In this document: in pieces, positions 24,597 through 37,362 of the stretch
How the letters are laid out: every line of letters begins with the position of its first letter
How positions within the stretch are numbered: the stretch's first letter is position 1
From: Breviolum minutum Mf 1.05b.01
Lineage: Eukaryota; Sar; Dinophyceae; Suessiales; Symbiodiniaceae
Direction: 5' to 3'
DNA: 64,000 nt
NCBI GenBank assembly: GCA_000507305.1
Contig: DF240089.1
Span: 10,362-74,361, forward strand
Program-made: the position numbers and the translations under genes
The notes under the pieces: generated by a model
Database searches by the model: none
What the model saw: the letters and a program-made list of their open reading frames with translations, nothing else
Told to the model about the DNA's origin: nothing

Positions 24597-24950
24597 TCAA
24601 TATCCGATGCTCAGGGAAGGAAAGTGAAAGCCCGCCTTCACGTCATTCACTGTGGCTGATGCGTCCAGCGCCAATGGCACAGGAGGCCCGAACTCCGAGA
24701 AGACATGCACGATGAACTTATAGGTCCTGTGCAGCAACACTCACAGCTTCGACGTTCTGATTTCAGGCTGAGCGTGGCGTCCAGCCTTTGTCGTGTAGCC
24801 GGGCAGAAACGTCTTGTCTGGGAACTTGAGAAGCAACATGTCCCAGACCTTGTCGAGGGTCTTTGCTACCATCGCTTCCTTGTTGCTAGTCATTCCGTCA
24901 ACACAGAGGTCAACAAGCAGGTTTGAGCCCAAGCTACCTTCTGGAGACCT
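24597..24950 (-). CDS. 3' end of an unrecognised host gene, with a possible 18-nt intron
   Basis: The minus strand reads protein-like from about 24950 (NLLVDLCVDGMTSNKEAMVA, KVWDMLLLKFPDKTFLPGYT) to KSEL-like EIRTSKL at 24745, then meets TGA. Removing the 18 bases at 24727-24744, which begin GTGAGT and end CACAG, keeps the frame and gives TYKFIVHVFSEFGPPVPLAL, DASATVNDVKAGFHFPSLSI and a TGA stop at 24597-24599. I do not recognise the protein. Farther upstream (24950-25075) another frame (INFVRWMFLEQLLWRFHREE) and at 25112-25230 (ERNAYLRAMIDGSSRRKIAF, followed by GTGAGC) may be earlier exons. Exon borders are guesses. Confidence 0.45.
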
Positions 24951-25340
24951 CTAGCAAATTGCTGCTCCTCTCTGTGAAATCTCCAAAGCAACTGTTCCAA
25001 AAACATCCAGCGGACGAAATTGATCAAGACCCCAGGCAACACTCCAGACAACGGCGTTATCGGAATATCATGCAAACATTTGAAAATAATTCAGACTGAC
25101 CTAGCAAGAAGCTATAGACATGTGCAGCTCACATGTACAAGCAAAGGAAAGGCAATCTTTCTTCTAGAGCTTCCATCAATCATTGCCCGCAGGTAAGCAT
25201 TTCTCTCCTTGCAGTTGCTCTCGGGCGCTCTACAAATGATCTTAGATAAGCACATGGAGCTTTCTTCAACCTTGCAACCCCCAGTGCGCTCTAGTTTTCC
25301 CATGTTATCCCTTGAAAGCTTATATGAGCATGTTTGCAAT
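24951..25340 (-). other. possible upstream exons of the same gene
   Basis: Two protein-like minus-strand stretches, at about 24955-25075 and 25125-25230, the second ending beside a GTGAGC donor-like site. Frames differ between them and from the 3' exon, as expected for separate exons, but I cannot fix the borders. Confidence 0.3.
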
Positions 25341-25754
25341 GTTCAACCAACCAGTTACATTGTACGGAATTCTGGGTGGTCAACGATGGAACCTTTACAG
25401 TGGCTTTTTATACTGTAATCACGCCTATGTTTCAGTCGGTAGTTTTTTTCGCCCTATGTACTCGAAACAGCCGGGTTTTGATCACTGCTCATATCACGGC
25501 ATGCACGCACCCCAGTTTAACAAATGATAAATAGGTAAGAAAACATAATAGCTTTCTCTCATTCTCCCCCCTTCTATCACTTTTCCTTTTTTGGATCCAA
25601 AACTCTATATCTAATGGCCAATTTCAGTACACCACTGCAAACTAACATTCAACTTCAAAAAAGATACAGCAATGCTTTGAAAAGGATGTTCACTTTAAGG
25701 TTCCCTATCAATTTATAATGATCATTTCAACGACCTCAACATTTGGCGCTTACC
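25341..25754. other. non-coding, nothing recognised
   Basis: Mixed-composition sequence with short open frames only. No repeat or gene recognised. Confidence 0.4.
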
Positions 25755-25894
25755 ACTTGGATGTCCCAGGAAGTTAGGATCAAAGGTTAGGCTCAGTGGG
25801 TTAAAATCCCAACAAAATCCCCATTTATAAGTAGGTGAAATAACCCATTGATCCTAACCATTTAGACTACTAACTTCCAACGGGACATCCAAGT
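25755..25894. mobile_element. MITE-like element, ends ACTTGGATGTCCC / GGGACATCCAAGT
   Basis: A 140-bp stretch with matching inverted ends: ACTTGGATGTCCC-AGGAAGTTAG on the left and CTAACTTCC-AACGGGACATCCAAGT on the right. The interior includes GGATCAAAGGTTAGGCTCAG and its approximate complement (TGATCCTAACC). A fragment of the right end repeats at 25930-25952. No coding capacity, so non-autonomous. Confidence 0.65.
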
Positions 25895-25954
25895 AAGTAT
25901 ATGCAACAATGGCAATGTCTAAGCAACCCATTTACTAACTTCCAACGGGACAAT

Positions 25955-26115
25955 CCGTTTGCACGAAAAACCGCCCCCAAAACCCCAATCCTGAGCTCTT
26001 CATCGAAAGCTTTCAACTGCGCTGTAAAGCCTTCATTAGGACATGCCTCGACCAAAGCTGGACCCTCGAGAGATGAGTCTTGACCGTCAAGCCCTTGCGA
26101 GAGAGTCATGTGTCC
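25955..26115 (-). other. possible host exon on the minus strand
   Basis: GC-richer patch whose minus strand reads HMTLSQGLDGQDSSLEGPAL and ACPNEGFTAQLKAFDEELRI without stops. The 3' end runs into the MITE fragment at 25930-25952. No family recognised. Confidence 0.3.
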
Positions 26116-29100
26116 CCCCCGAAAAAAAATCACCAAACTGGTTGGTGGTTTCATTCAATCCCCTTTGAAATAATATGAGTCAAAAATGGGAATCTTCCAC
26201 AAGTAGAGGTGAAAATTTTGAAAAAATAATTGAAACCACCACCACCTAGCAAATATTTCAGGTACGGGGTATCCTTTTAACTAGAGGAATCCTCACCCAT
26301 AGTTTCACCGCTGTATTACGATCAGTCAAGGCATCACACACAAAAAAAAGTGGCTCAACCAGGTGATGGACATTTTTGAACCTCCCACACGACCATTGGA
26401 ATGTCCTCCCAAGTCGTCCCAAAAACCAGCGACTGCAGCAGCAGCATCATTATCATGATGATCATTGAAACAAAATAAGTGTCATCATTGTCAAAAGCAA
26501 CACCTATACATCAATTCTAAATTGCATCTCAATAAATTAACTGTCATCCTTGTATCAATATTCAGATCTTCACAATACTAGACCTTCGAAAGCTAATGAT
26601 GTTGTGCGTCTTGCAAGGTAAAATTGAAACGCAAATGCAAAGCTTGAAGGGGCAAATATTATTCCAATAGAGGATACATTCCCTGAAACGAACAGTGCGC
26701 CCCTAAAAGTAATTAAAAATAAGCCTATCCAAAAGGATTTGTTTCTTCCAACCATGGATTTTTGGGGCCATGGTACTTTCAGGGAGGCTATATGGTGTAT
26801 TTAGAAAGCGGAAAATAAATGTGTTGGTGTATGATTTTTCAGGCACACCCAAAACCAGTCTTCAAAAAACATCCCTTCTACATGGCATCTTCGAAAAAAT
26901 GTTAACATCGCAATGAAAAAACGTCGCCTTTACTGACACCTGTTTCTTGTTAACCTGGAAACAACGGCCAGCGTACACAAGCCTAAGCCAAGCACTCCCC
27001 GCAAAAGAAAGAAAACATAAGAAAACACACCTGGGAGCGCGCTTCTTTGCAAATGGCCATTGCTTCCTCGAAGCTTTTCCTTGCGCAGATTCGTTTGTTT
27101 ATAGGTCACTGTTATCGCCACCTTTGCTCACATCCTTAACAAAAGCAAGGCATCATTAAGGCTTTATTGAGGCAATGGCGGTGGCAAACAAACCTTCAAG
27201 TCAAGCCGACCATTAAAATAACAGTCCCCTGGAATTGTTAATTAGAAATCCCTACTCAAGAAAATGTTGTGTTTTTCCAAATTCCAAAGGGCCATTGAAT
27301 TTATGGGTTTTGGACTCCCAGGGCTTTACTAAAAAACCTGTTCTGGTAGGAAGGCCTATCCACAGTGGATACGAAAATCACGGCCTGCGTTACATGAACT
27401 CATGTGAAAACTTATGGATACTGGATATTACTACAGTGAATAAACACGCTTAATAGTATATAAAGATCTAATCTATATACCCGGAAGTCCAAAGACCATT
27501 TAAAAGGGGTTTTTAAGAAATGAATATTTTTTAGTAGGAATTCGAATCATCCAAAGTTGGGAACTATTATTTAATAGTCTTTGACTTACATATCATATAT
27601 TTACTCAACCTCGAGGTGTAGTCTTCAGCTGATGATGCTTTGGTGTATCAACGTATCAATGATTTTGCCAAGATATTGAATCCAAACAAAACTAAAAAAA
27701 ACAGATCCTAGGTATATCATATCATTCTTACAAACTTACAAGTATCTTAGATAAGTCGGAAGTTCCCCTCGCTCCCCCCGAGAAAAAGCCTTACAACAAA
27801 AAAGAATCCCACCTGGAGGATATTTAGACTTAGACAAGTCAACTCTTTTCGCGGAGGGTTCCCGTTTTGAGAAATAACACTGGCCCATTTGCGACGTTTA
27901 GATCCAACACTTGCGGCATCTTTTGCTGCGCCAATTTTTCGCACTCAAAACATTATGGCAAATCAACCTGCCACCCCCAAGCGTACCGTACCCCCCTCAG
28001 AAATAAGGGTCTAAATTTCATAACGCCTATATTTCTTGGGGGGTGGGTACGTGGCCGGGGGGAGGGGGTTGGGTTGGTTGACTAACCATTCAAGACTCAT
28101 AAACGACTCATTCTGCACACAGCATCTTTAGCGATTCAACGATTCCTTCCAAAGTTATTTGAAGGGATCTGGTCCATCTGAGTGTGCGCACTCGGCAGAA
28201 GCCAAGTTGGAAAAACTCTGAAAACCACAAGGAAAAGTGGGAAGAAAAAAAAGAAAGACTGATTGGAAATTAAAAAAGAAAAACTTCACAACATCACAAG
28301 CAATGGCAATCCTTGTTCTCTATGTTAGATTTCTGGAGTTTATGATATCATTTTGCATCAAATGTTATTTGGTTGCTTGAATTTACAACTCCATTTTTCT
28401 TTCACCAAGCGTTTTCACTGGTAGGCTATGTTTCTTTCAAGAAAACCCTGCCACTTGAGCACCCTTAGATGTTTCAAATTGCAGATCCCTCAGTCACTCG
28501 GAAGGTGAACCTGCGGCTCAGCGTTTTACACAGGGTTTCACCCTATCTTGGGCAGTCTATTTGAGGTAACGTTCCAAAAAACCCTTATGATACTGGTTGG
28601 TGCATAGATAGGGATCCTACATTGGCGCTTGTTACCATCCCTATATATAACTGGGCAAGTATAATTCCCTACATACAGCAAATAGCGAGGGTTTTGGTCA
28701 CATGCTCATTTAATCAGTGGTTTCTCATTTGTTGCCCAGATTTGGTCCAAAAAAAGGGGCCCCGTAAAGGGCGTTGTTTTTGTCTGTGGCGGCTTGAAAA
28801 CGGAAAACATGTTTTAAAAAAATCCATCCAAACTAAGATCAACTGTATAGATCGAAACCCTATAGGGGTATAGCTACGAACAAAAATGCAACAGCACAAT
28901 CCCAACAAGGTGGGCCCCAACCAGTTATCAAACGGAGACATTTTCCCCCTAGGGCCAGCAGGGTTATTTCACTTCCATTTATATAACGATCAGCTTCTTA
29001 GGCCCACCAGAGATGACACGCGTGTCGTGTGCTTCACCGGTCAAGCGGAAAAAAAGCTACGTTATACATCTCGGTCGTATCGGACGTATTCCATGGGCTT

Positions 29101-29383
29101 CCTGGCAGCCTAAATATGTCTTAAGCCATGTGGAGCTGGGGTCGGGATTCAAGTCCGTTTTTTTGGGGTTTTTGACTTGAAACCCACCCTTTTGATGACT
29201 GGAAATCCTGAAAATTGGGTATCTAAAAACCCTACGAAGATTGGGTTGATGAGTTTATCCCCTATATTATAGGGACTTTTTTTTTGGGCGCTTTATAGCT
29301 TTGTTGACTTCGGCTAGAGATGGGTCGAAAGGCGTTTTGGTGGACCGGGAAATCGGAGAAAACAAACCTGTTGAAACGGCGTT
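26116..29383. other. long non-coding stretch (intron or intergenic)
   Basis: AT-rich with only short open frames. Seen: a remnant of the MITE-C end (CCCTGAAACGAACAGTGCGCCCCT) at about 26685-26710 and a G-rich tract near 28040-28075. I see no RNA gene or convincing exon. Confidence 0.4.
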
Positions 29384-29485
29384 CCCTAAGGATCTTGGAC
29401 CCTCCAATGGAAAGGTTTGAACCTGTATCGCAGGGGTAGGGTCCTCAAAATGACGCCAGTTTTGAGGGTCCAATGATCCTTAGGG
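29384..29485. mobile_element. MITE-B copy, ends CCCTAAGGATC / GATCCTTAGGG
   Basis: A 102-bp inverted-repeat element: CCCTAAGGATC-TTGGACCCTC on the left, GAGGGTCCAAT-GATCCTTAGGG on the right, with an interior GGTTTGAACCTGTAT and GGTCCTCAAAAT shared with the copy at 58632-58748 and, inverted, with 38879-38948. No obvious target duplication. Confidence 0.75.
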
Positions 29486-30487
29486 TATATACAGTGTCCA
29501 TACACCCTTGCAAGTCAAGCCGGCCATTGAAATTCTAGTCTAACCCTGGAATTGTTGATGAAATAAATCCCTTTTTCCACAGGGCCATTGAAATTATGGT
29601 CTTTGGACTCCCCGGGCATATGTTATACTTCAAATGTTGCCTAAAAATGGCAAGTTTCACCATGAAAACTGCCCATCCAAATCTTGGTGGTTGGTTGGTG
29701 TCTTCTCTATCCCTTCTGTGGGGTCTGGTGGTTGGTTTTGAAGCATTTCTAGTAAGATCTGTCTGCAACTTGGACTTGGAATCTTGGACTTGTCGGGTTG
29801 ATCAGTTGATATGTTCAGAACCGCAGAACCCAAAACATCCCCCCCTTGGATGCGAAGTGAAACCCCCTCCATGCCAGGATGCAAAAAAATTGTGGGACAG
29901 TGAAGGTTACCTAGTTGGTGGTTTCAATCCACCTGAAAAATACTAGTCAAAATGGGAATCCTCCCCAAGTAGGGATAAAAATACAAAATGCTTGAAACGA
30001 CCATCCAGTTACGCTTTTTTCCGCTCGGGATCCATCATGCACCAAAACAAACAAGAAAATGGATCAAGTCATCCTGGTGGTCCCAAGACATAATTGGATG
30101 ATGGGATCCCAGGACTTGTTTGGGAAAGGTGGTTATAGGGCGTCACTGCGTCACCCACCATTTGTTACAGCCGTTTAATTAGGCCATTTGGAAAGGGTTC
30201 AACCCACCCCGATCCTTGGGGGAAACGATGACCATGGGCCAATTAACCACTCACCAGTCCTGGGATGATCCTCCAAGTACTGGCTACTTAGGGATCTTCC
30301 TTTGGGTCTACCCCACAAACCCAGGATTCCAGGCATCACCAGGATGCTTTATTTGGATCTACCCCCTCAAACTCAGCACCTGATTTCAGCTAGCCAAACA
30401 CTGCGCCAGCGCCTGGCTGAAAAAATCAACATCCAAATGGCCGAAAAACTTTGGCGTTGATCACCCTCTGGTAGTTTTCGGCAGTAT
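29486..30487. other. non-coding; contains a MITE-A fragment
   Basis: A fragment of MITE-A with its right end (CCTGGGATGATCCTCCAAGTA) at about 30219-30279. Open frames at 29596-29946 have no family resemblance and I leave them out. Confidence 0.5.
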
Positions 30488-30600
30488 AATTTGTTTCACC
30501 TACTTACGGGACGTATTCAACCTACTTATACAGTATAGGGGTGATTTAATCGATTTACTAAGTACCATGGACATCCCCTCACTGTCTGGTAAACCAATAC
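30488..30600. repeat. dispersed repeat shared with 62262-62372
   Basis: About 105 bp (TTTCACCTACTTACGGGACG through ACTAAGTACCATGGACATCC and CTGGTAAAC) matches 62262-62372 at roughly 85-90 percent by eye, same orientation. Confidence 0.75.
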
Positions 30601-33429
30601 AATGAGGTGATCCTTCTGATGATTTTTTTTTAACTGATGAAAAAAAAAATACACCAAAAAATCATGGCAAAGGATGATACGACCTCAACTCACAGTCTCG
30701 CAGTTACCCGACCTTAAGGAAGCAGAGAAAGGAACATGATGGTTTCTAGGATTGGGGAAGCTTTCCGCAATTTGGCGCTTCATTTTCATGTTGGTGATTG
30801 TTTTATTGTTTTATCTTGATGTTTATATGTTAATCTTAAATCATTATATCATCACGATACCTGATTTTGTGGCAGACGTTGCGCCGTTTTGTTTTCAATC
30901 TGGGTGGTTTGTATTGTTTCGGTAGCGCTTGGGGAAAAAACAAGGCATTCATAAGACTTTAGTTTCCAAACATAGGCATCCAATCATATTGTCATAGTCT
31001 CCATAGGAACCATGTATGTTACATGTGTGTTTTTGTTCTTATACGGTATGATTATATGATAAAACACAATCGAAAAAAAGACACAGTGCAAAAAAGCAAG
31101 AGAAGAACAACAACCAACCCCAACTTCAACCAACCAACTTCAACCCCAACTTCAACCAACTTCAACCAACCCCCTCACCCCCTCCCACCTGGCCACTTTG
31201 TAAGGTCTCCCCTTTGGTATTCTGTCGAATGATGGACTTGAAGGCTCCGAGCTTCAACGGACTGGCAGGTTTTCGACAGCGTGACCCAACCAGGGCAGGG
31301 ATGAGGTGGTGACGCTGGCCCGGTGACCCGAAAAATTTGGGGAAAGATGTTTTAAATAAGAAACGCCTGGGACCTGGTCCTTCTGCGATTGTGACCCTTG
31401 GTGATTTGTGATTTGTGAGGTTCTTTAAGTGACATAAACCATTTTGGGCTTGATCATTCGGGGGTCAACTTGGAAGAAGCTGGGAGTTTAACAAAGAATG
31501 GTTAGATTCGAAAGACTGGTTAGATGATGTTAGATGAGCTTTGTTTGAAACTGTGCTTCTATTTAGGCCGGGCAAAAATACTGAGTGCATCTAAACGCCG
31601 TATGCTGCGTCGCTGAGGGGCCGGGTTTGCGCAATATCTCATGAACATATTATTCGTTCAAATGGTTGGGGTGTTTTTTTTGGGTAGATACTGTATCGGG
31701 TTTATACCAGTACCTGGGGGGAAGTGTGACTAATAAACAAAATCTATATAAGCAAGAGACCATACAACCATGCCTATGTAAATACATTTAAGAGCAACCT
31801 TTTTGATGATCCTATGTGCAATTAAGTTGGAGAAAATCGTAGCTGAACAGAACATTGTAGCTTCTTGTCTTGAAACTCTGTTTTCATTATGATAAAGTGT
31901 ACCAGTGGAGGTACAAACGGTTTAAACCAAGCGCCAACAAGCGCCAACAAAACTAGGCTAACTAAACCAGGAAACGGAAGGACAACGAATGAATTGCCCA
32001 GTATATGCAATTGGCTTCAGCTAAGGATTGGTACATCAGCAATTTGAGAGATGACAACACGAAGGTCAAAAAGTTGTTATAACTCGGAAATTTTCGGCCC
32101 TCTTGAGTGTTCAAAACCTTTACATGAAAAAAATCCTTGGTTAAGAACGAGATCCCTACAAATGGGTTCTGACATAATCCCTGCACTCTTGTTGGGTGAC
32201 TTCTCCGACAGGAAGTCGATCTGATCTATCTACCCCCAAAAAGCCTCCAGATAACAGACAATTACACTCCCTGAAACTAACAGCAAACGGCCCTGAAAGC
32301 CATAATTTTCATATCTTGAGAGGCGAGAACTCACTACTCTTGGGGTAATTTTGGCGTTCGTATTGCCATCTTCGTTATCATCTTCGTTTTTTGGGGAAGT
32401 GTTTTTCCCCGTGTAACACCCCTCGCTGCTGGAACTGGTGACTGGTTTTTTCGTTCGCGCCTTCCAATCCAAGCAATTCCAAGTTCAATTTGCAAACAAA
32501 CCTCACTGGTGGCAAGGTCTCATCCCACACCAAATACGTACCACCAAAACAACGGGCTCTGAGTCGTCACAGGGCCCAGTTCGTCACCAGTTCTTAGTAG
32601 GGACCCTACCCACTCCACTTATTTCTGGGTGAAATAACCTCAGTAAAACCCATTGATTTTTTCGGCCATTTATAGGGGGTGAAAACATAGCCACTTTGTA
32701 CCCAGTGCTTGGGGCCTATGCTGGACCTTTAGCTCCTCCAAGGAAAGCTTACTGGTGTTTCTGAAAGTTTGATCGATGCTCAGAAAAAAGTTCCAAACAT
32801 ATCCTCCCAAATGGTGCTGCAAAATGGTGATATTACGCTGGTACAATCCGTAAAAATTCACCACAAAAAACAAATCCAAGTAGAACAAGCATCAAACAAC
32901 GACTCTAAGCCAAACAGTTTGGCCTTTTTTTCGCTCATCTGCATGTCGGAAATCACTCGAAATCTCTCAAATTTACCGGCCATTATATAAATCTAAATCT
33001 GGTGCAACACCGCCTTTTTTTTTTGGGGGGGGGGGGGCAAAAAACTCGCACAGAATTTATGTTGAACATGTGTAGGCCATTTGTCATTCGGGGGAGTGCC
33101 TAATTTACAAAAGAGCCATACCCTACTAGTGTTCATGGAAGAAATCCTGCACTAGTTGAAATGAAGGAATCTCTCACTGGATTTCTCAACCATCAACAGT
33201 ATCATCCCCGATATCAGTCAAGGGATTTGTCCGGATTTGTCTGGTTCGGGTAAATGGTGAGAGTTTCAAAAAAAAACTCCTAGATACATATTTTTTCACC
33301 TGGTATAATAAATAATTGTAAGTGTGTGTTTTTCTGTGCCAAGAGAAGGCGCTGAGTATGTAAGACTGTAAGACCAAGCCCACCATGTAGCGAAAAACAG
33401 GAAAAAACACATTGAATCACGAAAACCTA
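30601..33429. other. long non-coding stretch with simple repeats
   Basis: AT-rich. Features: a C/A-rich strand-asymmetric minisatellite (CAACCAACCCCAACTTCAAC-type) at about 31108-31190; a MITE-C end fragment (CCCTGAAACTAACAG) at about 32267-32300; and a T10/G12 homopolymer block at about 33017-33037. No gene recognised. Confidence 0.45.
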
Positions 33430-33914
33430 TACTTGGAGGATCATCCTAGTTACCACCAAAGGATTCACGGACCTAAAATGGAGGTACTGTACCAAAAAGG
33501 GCTGTTTAGGCAGTGGGGTTCCCTTACATAGGCCTTACATACTGCCTACATAGGTGGGTACCTCCATTTCAGGTAGCTGAACATGTTGGTGAAGCTGGTA
33601 ATTACCAGTAAGTGGTTAATTGGCCCATGGGCCATGGGGAATCTCCGTCCCCTTTCAGATCGGGTTCCCAAACCCCTTCCTTACATGGTCAAAATGGCAA
33701 AATAAAAAGGGGCTGGCCCGTGCCCTACTTGGAGGATCATCCTAGTTAGTAAGTGGTTAATAACCCATGTTTAATTTTTTCATCCCCTAAGTTAGATTCG
33801 GTTGTTTCCACCCCTTCCTTAAATGGCCTATAACTCCATGGTTTATAAAGGGGGGGTGTGACATCCTAACTACTTACAAGTCCGTCCTGGGAGCTGATCC
33901 TCCTGGGATGATCG
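33430..33914. mobile_element. MITE-A copies: one fragment and one nearly whole, diverged
   Basis: The left end TACTTGGAGGATCATCCTAG occurs at 33430 and again at 33726. The second copy runs to about 33914 through the family interior (TAAGTGGTTAATAACCCATG, CACCCCTTCCTTAAATGGCC, ACTCCATGGTTTATAAA). Its right end (CCTGGGAGCTGATCCTCCTG) is diverged. The first copy is interrupted; an interior part lies at 33600-33700. Confidence 0.6.
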
Positions 33915-33939
33915 GCATAGAATACACAACTTGATCGAT

Positions 33940-34050
33940 CATCCTTCCGGCTCTCCCTTGGACCCCCCAGCAGAAGCTTCAGCCTGCGACGGCCGGCGTT
34001 CGGCGGGGAACCCGTTGCGGGGGAAGATCAGCGGCTCCCTCCCATGCAGT
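33940..34050. other. isolated GC-rich island, possible exon
   Basis: About 110 bp much richer in G+C than its surroundings (GACGGCCGGCGTTCGGCGGG). Open on the plus strand (PSGSPLDPPAEASACDGRRS). Too short to identify; an exon or a small insertion are both possible. Confidence 0.3.
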
Positions 34051-34835
34051 TGTTTTTTCCAAATTCCACCATGATGTTGACGAATTGCAGTCCTTCACAA
34101 CCAGTTTCGGGGGATTTGCACAAACCCCGAAAAACCTCACGTTTTTTTGAAGCCCAAAAATTGATGGTTTGTAAAAAAAGTGCTTCTCCTTTTTTAGGTT
34201 TCATCTTTGTTGTTCCGGGGGTGTAGTCTTGGAAATTGTTGAAAAGGTGACTTTTTTGGGGATTGCTGTAACTAAATCCTCATTTGTGGAATCATGTTTT
34301 CCATGCTTTTCCAACAATCTTCAGCAAATCCAGTCCCATAGGATCCATGTATGGTTTGTTGATTTACATTGCTTTCAGCGATGAGTTTGCATCCCTTTCG
34401 TGTTTGACATTTCCAGCCCTGTGAGGATTTTTTTCTTGCCGACTTTTTCCTCCGTTTACATGGAATGACATGGGGCCCCTATTAAATGGCCTTATATATC
34501 AATGGGTTACTGGGGTGAAATAACTCGACTTATAAGGGTTATATAACCCTACGGCCCTAACTGGTTTTGGGGCCCACTTTGTACAAAATGATCTTGGTTT
34601 TTCCATCAATCGTGACGACATACCATTCACTTCCATTGTCATCATTCACAATTGGTGAGGTACTCCAACACATCACCCAGTTGCAGCATGGCCAAAGTAG
34701 CTCACCAGCAAACATATCCTGCAAACACCATGAGCTTCATTCTTAAACAACAGTATGACAGAGGCTTTCAGTAATCCTCCTTTGTTTCACTATGATACTA
34801 CTAGTATCAATGAAATACATATGAACAAAAATATG
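34051..34835. other. non-coding, nothing recognised
   Basis: AT-rich, short frames only; includes a small inverted-repeat stretch near 34481-34560 (TATATATCAATGGG / ACTTATAAGGGTTATATAACCC). Confidence 0.4.
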
Positions 34836-35120
34836 ACTACAAACAAATTTTCCACCATAGAGAACAGCTGTGTCAAATCTTCATATCCATGTACTGTATA
34901 TACTTCTGCAAGACATTTTTGCTGGTGGTTTGTCGACACAATCGGCCACACCATGACACAGATATCAATCCCAACCTTGGTGAAGATATGCTTGTGATAG
35001 ACCAAGAAGTCATCTTTAAAGGGAACATCCTCAGAGGGTGTTGAATTTTTGGGGGCAACCACCCAGTTACAGCCAAATATGTCAAAATTGCGGATCGGAT
35101 GCCCCCCCCCATCTGCCCAA
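34836..35120 (-). CDS. candidate host exon
   Basis: The minus strand reads TWADGGGHPIRNFDIFGCNW, then VPFKDDFLVYHKHIFTKVGI, CVMVWPIVSTNHQQKCLAEV and VHGYEDLTQLFSMVENLF without a stop, followed by a hydrophobic run. The composition is protein-like in an AT-rich setting. It could be an exon or a decayed element ORF. No family recognised; borders approximate. Confidence 0.35.
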
Positions 35121-36900
35121 GTTTTGTTTGAAGTAAAAACACATCCAACAACAACAAGAAATAAATCTATTCCAAAAATCATCCCCACACCATCTAACTA
35201 CATACTGTATATACTCACGAGTGGAGTGTTGTGTTTTTTTTTGGGTGAGTCCACGCCATGTTTTGGGGGGGGGATGCTTGGAATCATTGGAATCTCCCAT
35301 TTTTACCCCATGTTTTGGGATCCCAAAATGCGGTGGGTCCCTTCATTCCAAGCTGGCTTCCTTTAAGAAGGTCTACTTGCGATTGGCAAAACTTGGTTTT
35401 TTTACCCCTCCCCCCTCTCCCAAAAAACAATGACATTGGTGCGGTGAGATTTCAAAAGGCAAAACCACCTTAAGAAAAAAATCGAGTCAACATGGGTTTT
35501 ATCCATCTTCCCCAAAAGCTTCGGGAGGGGAAATCTTAAAAAAAGTTATATGAAATCGCTATCTAGCTAGACACTGATGTCTGAGGGGGTTTCACATCTT
35601 AAATCGAGTTTAAAAATATGAGTCAAAATACGAATCCTTCCCCAAATAGGGGTGAACGTCAAAATGGTTGAAACTCAGCTAGTGAATTCGTAATGAATGG
35701 TTGATACACCCCGCCAAAACTAACACAAAAAAAACCTGAAACTCATCCTTTTGGAAACGGGAAAAACATCTTCCAAACTCCAATCCCTACAACTACAAAT
35801 CCTGGCTCACGTTCTGAGAATGGTAATGGAACATAATGGAACCTAAAAACTATGCATGTCGAAGGTGCTTGGACATCCCTGACAAGGTCATTGGATCCCT
35901 ACAAAATTGCTTCCATGATTTTTGTTCGGGTGTTTCAATCAGATTATAAACCTTGATTTTCCTGTGTAACTGTAGGATATTGCGATGCTTCCTGATGCAT
36001 TTTCCTCACCAACTTCCGATACCCGGCTTTTGTAGCTAAGTCTTTCACCCAAGGTTTCGTCACTTTGTGCAAAATCACCTGGTTCCGAACGAAGGCTGAG
36101 AAGATCCCCAACTAAGATCTTGGGTGGGTTGTCTTTTTCGGGATTCTTTGAATGGCCTAAGTTATCATTGTCAGTAGGGAAAAAATGGTCATCTGTTGCT
36201 GATTTGTTCATGACTAAGCACAGCCCAGTTATATATGTCAATGTCTATATACCAAACTTGGCCCGTAGCATCGGGAATCCTTGCGACCCGTAGATCATCC
36301 TACAAGCCACTTTGTTTGGTCGGCTGAACTTTCAGGGTATACAGATCATAATATATATATATATATGTATAATAGAGTATATTATATGCACCCTTGGTCA
36401 ACTATGGGATTCAGATTGGACGAATCTCATCATCCCAAAGAAAAATGAATAAAGAGACAAGGGTTACCATGGTCAATAGTGATTCCGGTCGTGTTTCATA
36501 ATCCCTATTGCCGATACTAGTACTCTTACATATACTTATCCAACAACCCTCTAAAAAATGACCCAAACAGCAAGCAGTCATTTTTGGTGGTTGGCTGCTC
36601 ATCTGACCTCAACTCAAATTTTGATAATGAATTCATCATGGCAGTAACTAAGTTCGCCGGGGAAGATACCCCGAAAGTAAACTCAATGTCAATCTAATTG
36701 TTTAATTAGCTATTTATGTAATGAAAAAAGAAGTCTCATACGATGTCTTTGGACAAATCTTAATCGGGGCATGTTTTCTTTCAGTTTTCTATCTAGAATA
36801 TGTTGTCTGTGTATATGATTCAACTATATATAGTCACTAGTCCAAAACACAACGAAAGATGTCTTCAGATTGTGTAATGTAGTAATGTCTGGTAAACTAA
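35121..36900. other. non-coding, nothing clear
   Basis: AT-rich, with G/C homopolymer runs near 35102-35110 and 35263-35271 and a (TA)n run at about 36350-36367. Short frames only. Confidence 0.4.
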
Positions 36901-36904
36901 CATA

Positions 36905-37078
36905 CCTGCTCTGAAATCCTTATAACTGGCGAAACATCCTTATAAATAGCTTCAAATCCTTATATGTAGCTGGCTTGAAAGCCTTATATCTTATAACCGT
37001 GTCGAAATCCTTATAGCTTATAACTGCATTAAAAATCATTAAAATCCTTATAACTGACTTGAAATCCTTCACCTGTTC
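36905..37078. repeat. degenerate tandem repeat of GAAATCCTTATAACTG
   Basis: Seven or so imperfect units of the type CTTGAAATCCTTATA-ACTG follow one another, with units of varying length (about 20-30 bp). No coding function seen. Confidence 0.65.
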
Positions 37079-37260
37079 AATAGAAAATTTAAAAAAAAAA
37101 AACATCGTCCAAATACATGGCCCCCTTTTCCAGCCATGTTTCTTTGATCCGGGGAGTAACACTTCTTAGGCAAAAATTTTTCAAACATGTCTGAAACCTG
37201 GAGGCTTGACTCATTGGCGATCGTCAACCTACCCCCTCGTCCAACGTATCCTGCATAGAA

Positions 37261-37362
37261 ATAGCCGGCCTTATTAAGGGACACCAACGGTTTTCATAAG
37301 CCCTTAAGAAGGCCTTACTAATGGCTTATTTACTAATGGTGTCCATTAATAAGGCCGGCTAT
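37261..37362. mobile_element. MITE-like element with 26-bp inverted ends
   Basis: Left end ATAGCCGGCCTTATTAAGGG-ACACCA and right end TGGTGTCC-ATTAATAAGGCCGGCTAT are inverted copies with one mismatch. Total 102 bp. The interior is itself rich in GGCCTTACTAATGGCTTATT words. Confidence 0.75.

Noticed and set aside
25182..25220. Plus-strand 22-nt intron-like word (GTAAGC...CTTGCAG)
   Set aside because: It is the antisense of a minus-strand protein-like stretch (CKERNAYLRA), and the plus strand has stops soon after on both sides.
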